Part shown: piece after piece, positions 61,510 to 64,000 of the stretch
How positions within the stretch are numbered: the stretch's first letter is position 1
Layout: each line of letters opens with the position of its first letter
Source: an uncultured Halobacteriovorax sp.
GTDB taxonomy: Bacteria > Bdellovibrionota > Bacteriovoracia > Bacteriovoracales > Bacteriovoracaceae
DNA length: 64,000 bases
NCBI GenBank assembly: GCA_913061265.1
Contig: CAJXVS010000001.1
Coordinates: 1-64,000 of the forward strand
Direction: 5' to 3'
Notes under the pieces: model-generated
The model's input: the letters and a program-made list of their open reading frames with translations, nothing else
The model's database searches: none
Told to the model about the DNA's origin: nothing
Made by a program: the position numbers and the translations under genes

Positions 61510-61625
61510 GTATATCCAATTTTTTATGAGTTACTACTTAATCTAAACACTAGTAGCAACAAATTATTATCGGCATGTTCAGATCTTACCTAGGTATCCC
61601 TTAGGCTAGGGCTAAAGTCAATTAT

Positions 61626-62249
61626 CTACTTTTTGTCTTTAGAATCAGCTGAGTCTTTTGAGTACTTATTGATTTTATGTTCTCTTTTTTCTTTTTCTTC
61701 TTCTACAACTTTTTCAAGCTCTTCTGGCTCTATTGATTTAAAAAGTTTTGGTCTCTTAGCACCACCAAGACGTTTTGGATTCATAGGGTCATCTTCTTGT
61801 TTCCAATGAGTCTTCCAATCATCTTTTGTTTTTAGGTACTCTTCACGCTCAGCGGCTTTTTCTTTAAGGTCTTCTTGGACTTGAGCTTTCTTTTTTACGA
61901 TGATCTTAGATTTAGCGAAATCTTTATTCTTCGCTTCTCTCTTTTCTTGATCGGCGGTTAAATTGTGATGAGAAATATCAATGGTGACATCTCCTGAGAT
62001 CTTTAACTGACAAGAAAGTCTCTCTTTGGTTAGGTGAAAAACATTTCCTAAGAGCTGAATTTCTTCAAAGCCAGGAGGGTTTATATTATCTTCTCCAGAC
62101 ATAATTTTGATCATGCAATCAGAGCATGAACCGTTCCCTCCACAGCTTGAGCGTACATAGATTTCTTCCTCACGGAGTCTCTCTAGGACAGGCTTATCTT
62201 CTGAGATTTCTAAAACTGTACCCATTGGGTGTAATATTAACTTTGCCAT
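61626..62249 (-). CDS. 2Fe-2S ferredoxin-like protein with long charged tail
   Basis: Residues 1 to about 90 form a plant-type/ISC ferredoxin domain with C-x5-C-x2-C (SSCGGNGSCSDCM) and a later ligand in RLSCQL. The remaining 115 residues are mostly K/E, predicted helical or disordered, and not part of known ferredoxins. It starts 1 nt after the stop of the 94-aa gene, in a unit with dut. It may be an electron carrier tied to a partner through its tail. Confidence 0.8.
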   Translation of the reverse strand: MAKLILHPMGTVLEISEDKPVLERLREEEIYVRSSCGGNGSCSDCMIKIMSGEDNINPPGFEEIQLLGNVFHLTKERLSCQLKISGDVTIDISHHNLTADQEKREAKNKDFAKSKIIVKKKAQVQEDLKEKAAEREEYLKTKDDWKTHWKQEDDPMNPKRLGGAKRPKLFKSIEPEELEKVVEEEKEKREHKINKYSKDSADSKDKK

Positions 62250-62534
62250 CTATACGTACTTTTGTAGTTTTCTCTCGACTGTCTCAAGAACTTTGCCTTT
62301 AAAGGCCCTTAGTAATAAACCAAACTCAGAAGAAAGCTCTACTCCATCATCTTTAAAGTTAAGAGCTAGTTTAAAACCCTTTCCCTTCGCAACGATAGTT
62401 CCAGCGGCCTTATCTGTTTGAACGTCTGCTTTAACATTGAACTTGGCTATATACTCTTCAGTAATCTGAGCACAGGCCACATCAAAGGCTTCATCTTTAG
62501 TAGTAACATTTGAATAAGGTACTTTTAAATCCAT
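62250..62534 (-). CDS. polyhydroxyalkanoate-system-like small protein (PHA_gran_rgn type)
   Basis: The 94-aa protein has the family layout: a helix (DEAFDVACAQITEEYIAKFN), a beta pair with VKADVQTDKAAGTIVAKGKGFKLALNF-like repeats of short strands, and a C-terminal amphipathic helix. The stop is followed directly by the ferredoxin-like gene and the start overlaps the dut stop by 1 nt. The family assignment is moderate; no PHA synthase lies nearby. Confidence 0.6.
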   Translation of the reverse strand: MDLKVPYSNVTTKDEAFDVACAQITEEYIAKFNVKADVQTDKAAGTIVAKGKGFKLALNFKDDGVELSSEFGLLLRAFKGKVLETVERKLQKYV

Positions 62535-62992
62535 TATTTTTTTCCTGTACTTCCAAAACCACCAGCACCACGGTTAGTATCTCCAAGCGCATCTGCTACT
62601 TCGTAGCTTGCTTGAATCACTGGGGCCAAGACTAGTTGGGCCACTCGTTCACCATGGTTGATAACTTCATCCTTACTTCCAAGGTTTCCAAGAATGACCT
62701 TAACCTCTCCTCTATAATCACAATCGATTGTTCCAGGAGAATTACAAACCATAAGGCCTGTCTTAAAAGACAGACCAGATCTTGGGCGCACTTGAATCTC
62801 ATAACCAAAAGGAATTTCCATCGCAAGCCCAGTAGGAACAAGTGTGCGTTCCCCAGGCTTGATAGTGATGGATTCCCCAGGACCTATCGAGGCGCGAACA
62901 TCAGCTCCGGCCGCCCCAGTAGTTTCATAAGCAGGAAGCGCTAGCTCCCTGTCATAATTTTCTAAGAGTTTTACTTTTACGCTAACACTCAT
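62534..62992 (-). CDS. dut: dUTP diphosphatase
   Basis: The 152-aa protein shows all five trimeric dUTPase motifs: [51 protein letters not shown] and the C-terminal [12 protein letters not shown] that closes over the active site. It hydrolyses dUTP to dUMP, keeping uracil out of DNA and feeding dTMP synthesis. It lies 2 nt after pnp. Confidence 0.96.
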   Translation of the reverse strand: MSVSVKVKLLENYDRELALPAYETTGAAGADVRASIGPGESITIKPGERTLVPTGLAMEIPFGYEIQVRPRSGLSFKTGLMVCNSPGTIDCDYRGEVKVILGNLGSKDEVINHGERVAQLVLAPVIQASYEVADALGDTNRGAGGFGSTGKK

Positions 62993-62994
62993 AT

Positions 62995-64000
62995 TTACTT
63001 ACTCTTTTTTGCTAGAGGAGCTGCAGCTTTCGCTGAAAGCTTAATTCTACCCATACGATCGATCTCGATAACTTTAACCTTGATCTTGTCGCCTTCAGAA
63101 ACATACTCATTAGGATCAGAAACTCTTTCATCAGAAAGCTCAGAGACGTGAACAAGACCAGAGATTCCTTGAGCGATATCAGCAAAGGCACCGTATTCTT
63201 TAATTGTTCTGACAACTGCTTCGTACTCAGTACCAACGGCTGGTCCTTCAAGTTGAAGTTGAACAAGAGAGATACACTCAGCGATCTTGTCTTTATCAAT
63301 ACCAAGAACACGAACAGTTCCGTCTTCTTCGATATCAAGGTTAACATCAAAAGATTCTTGAATAGCTTTGATGTTTTTCCCACCAGGACCAATAAGACCA
63401 CCGATCTGATCAGGCTTGATTTTGAAAGATTCAATTCTTGGAACGCCGTCTTTAAGTTCTTCTCTGTGAGTTGTAATAGTTTTTTCCATCTCACCAAGAA
63501 TATGATTACGACCTTCTTTTGCTTGATTCATTGCTTTTTCAACGATCTCACGAGTAAGACCTTGAATCTTAATATCCATTTGAAGTGCTGAGATACCGTC
63601 TTTAGTACCAGCTACTTTAAAGTCCATGTCTCCTAGGTGATCTTCATCTCCTAAAATATCTGTAAGGATCTTAAAACGAGTTCCATCAGTGATAAGACCC
63701 ATTGCAATTCCTGCTACTGGACTCTTGATTGGAACACCAGCATCTTGAAGTGCCATAGACCCAGAACAAACAGAACCCATTGAAGAAGAACCGTTAGATT
63801 CTAAAACTTCACAAACAAGTCTCGTTGTATAAGGAAATTCTTCTTTAGATGGCATAACTGATTTGATTGCTCTTTCAGCTAAGTTCCCGTGACCTAGTTC
63901 ACGACGACCAACACCTCTAACTCCACGAGCTTCACCTACTGAGTAAGGAGGAAAGTTATAATGTAGATAGAAGTTAGCGTATGAAAGACCGTCGATTCTG
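62995..64000 (-). CDS. pnp: polynucleotide phosphorylase, C-terminal part (cut by window edge)
   Basis: The frame is open to base 64000, so the 5' part is outside the window. Visible are the end of the second RNase PH core domain ([26 protein letters not shown]), the KH domain with [11 protein letters not shown] and the S1 domain ([20 protein letters not shown]). PNPase degrades RNA phosphorolytically as part of the degradosome. The upstream rpsO cannot be seen here. Confidence 0.96.
   Translation of the reverse strand, partial: RIDGLSYANFYLHYNFPPYSVGEARGVRGVGRRELGHGNLAERAIKSVMPSKEEFPYTTRLVCEVLESNGSSSMGSVCSGSMALQDAGVPIKSPVAGIAMGLITDGTRFKILTDILGDEDHLGDMDFKVAGTKDGISALQMDIKIQGLTREIVEKAMNQAKEGRNHILGEMEKTITTHREELKDGVPRIESFKIKPDQIGGLIGPGGKNIKAIQESFDVNLDIEEDGTVRVLGIDKDKIAECISLVQLQLEGPAVGTEYEAVVRTIKEYGAFADIAQGISGLVHVSELSDERVSDPNEYVSEGDKIKVKVIEIDRMGRIKLSAKAAAPLAKKSK

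Noticed and set aside
1-64000. CRISPR arrays, insertion sequences, prophage or tRNA genes
   Set aside because: I saw no regular spaced repeats, transposase or integrase, phage structural genes, or tRNA-like cloverleaf sequences in the intergenic regions.

Overview
The window is a low-GC, very gene-dense bacterial chromosome segment. The gene content is envelope-heavy and Gram-negative: lipoproteins, predicted outer-membrane barrels, heptose/LPS genes, a large exopolysaccharide locus, PilZ, a gingipain-like C25 peptidase, and many secreted proteins of no recognised family. With the compact arrangement this suggests a member of the Bdellovibrionota, most likely the Bacteriovorax/Halobacteriovorax lineage. 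That placement is inference from protein style, because no rRNA body lies in the window. The left edge does hold the promoter and boxA of an rRNA operon that runs out of the window to the left.

Layout. 1-204: rRNA leader and promoter (minus). 311-1074: a hypothetical gene and a PilZ gene. 1071-5177: a RiPP-like peptide-modification cluster containing a radical SAM/SPASM enzyme, two PqqD-like chaperones, a nucleotidyltransferase, an S26-type peptidase, an HPr-kinase-like protein and a 61-aa Cys/Gly-rich candidate precursor with its own promoter. 5210-15907: an exopolysaccharide locus with three GT4 glycosyltransferases, a WecA-like initiating transferase, an SLBB export protein, a polymerase/ligase, a Wzz-like chain-length protein and two BY-kinase-like proteins that lack a P-loop. 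16076-19560: pheT and pheS, preceded by an unidentified structured RNA of about 0.4 kb (19598-20015) with its own promoter and terminator. 20011-24078: DUF4416, heptose kinase, heptosyltransferase, cmk and a lytic transglycosylase. 24205-28267: a YyaL-type thioredoxin-domain protein, a short CoA-transferase III and a GT4. 28461-49330: mostly secreted or surface proteins plus a Wzx-type flippase, MgtC, an APP1-like HAD phosphatase, a C45 Ntn-hydrolase, serine hydrolases and a CPBP protease. 49313-57490: a Rieske oxygenase, a C25 peptidase and a PhnDCE-type transporter followed by a PaaZ-like fusion enzyme. 57487-64000: small envelope genes, a GT-C protein, a VOC protein, an RhlE helicase, a ferredoxin-like protein, dut and the 3' part of pnp.

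Themes across the window. (1) At least nine genes have a -10 hexamer ending 5-7 nt before the start codon and no Shine-Dalgarno, which predicts leaderless mRNAs beside ordinary SD-led genes. (2) Almost every convergent gene pair overlaps or is separated by 3 bp or less, leaving no room for intrinsic terminators. (3) The RiPP-like genes lie against the exopolysaccharide genes, like the HprK-related/PqqD/nucleotidyltransferase sets known beside polysaccharide loci in other bacteria. The strongest novelty candidates are that peptide cluster, the unidentified RNA upstream of pheS, the paired P-loop-less BY-kinase homologues, the coiled-coil/alpha-crystallin fusion and the leaderless-promoter pattern.
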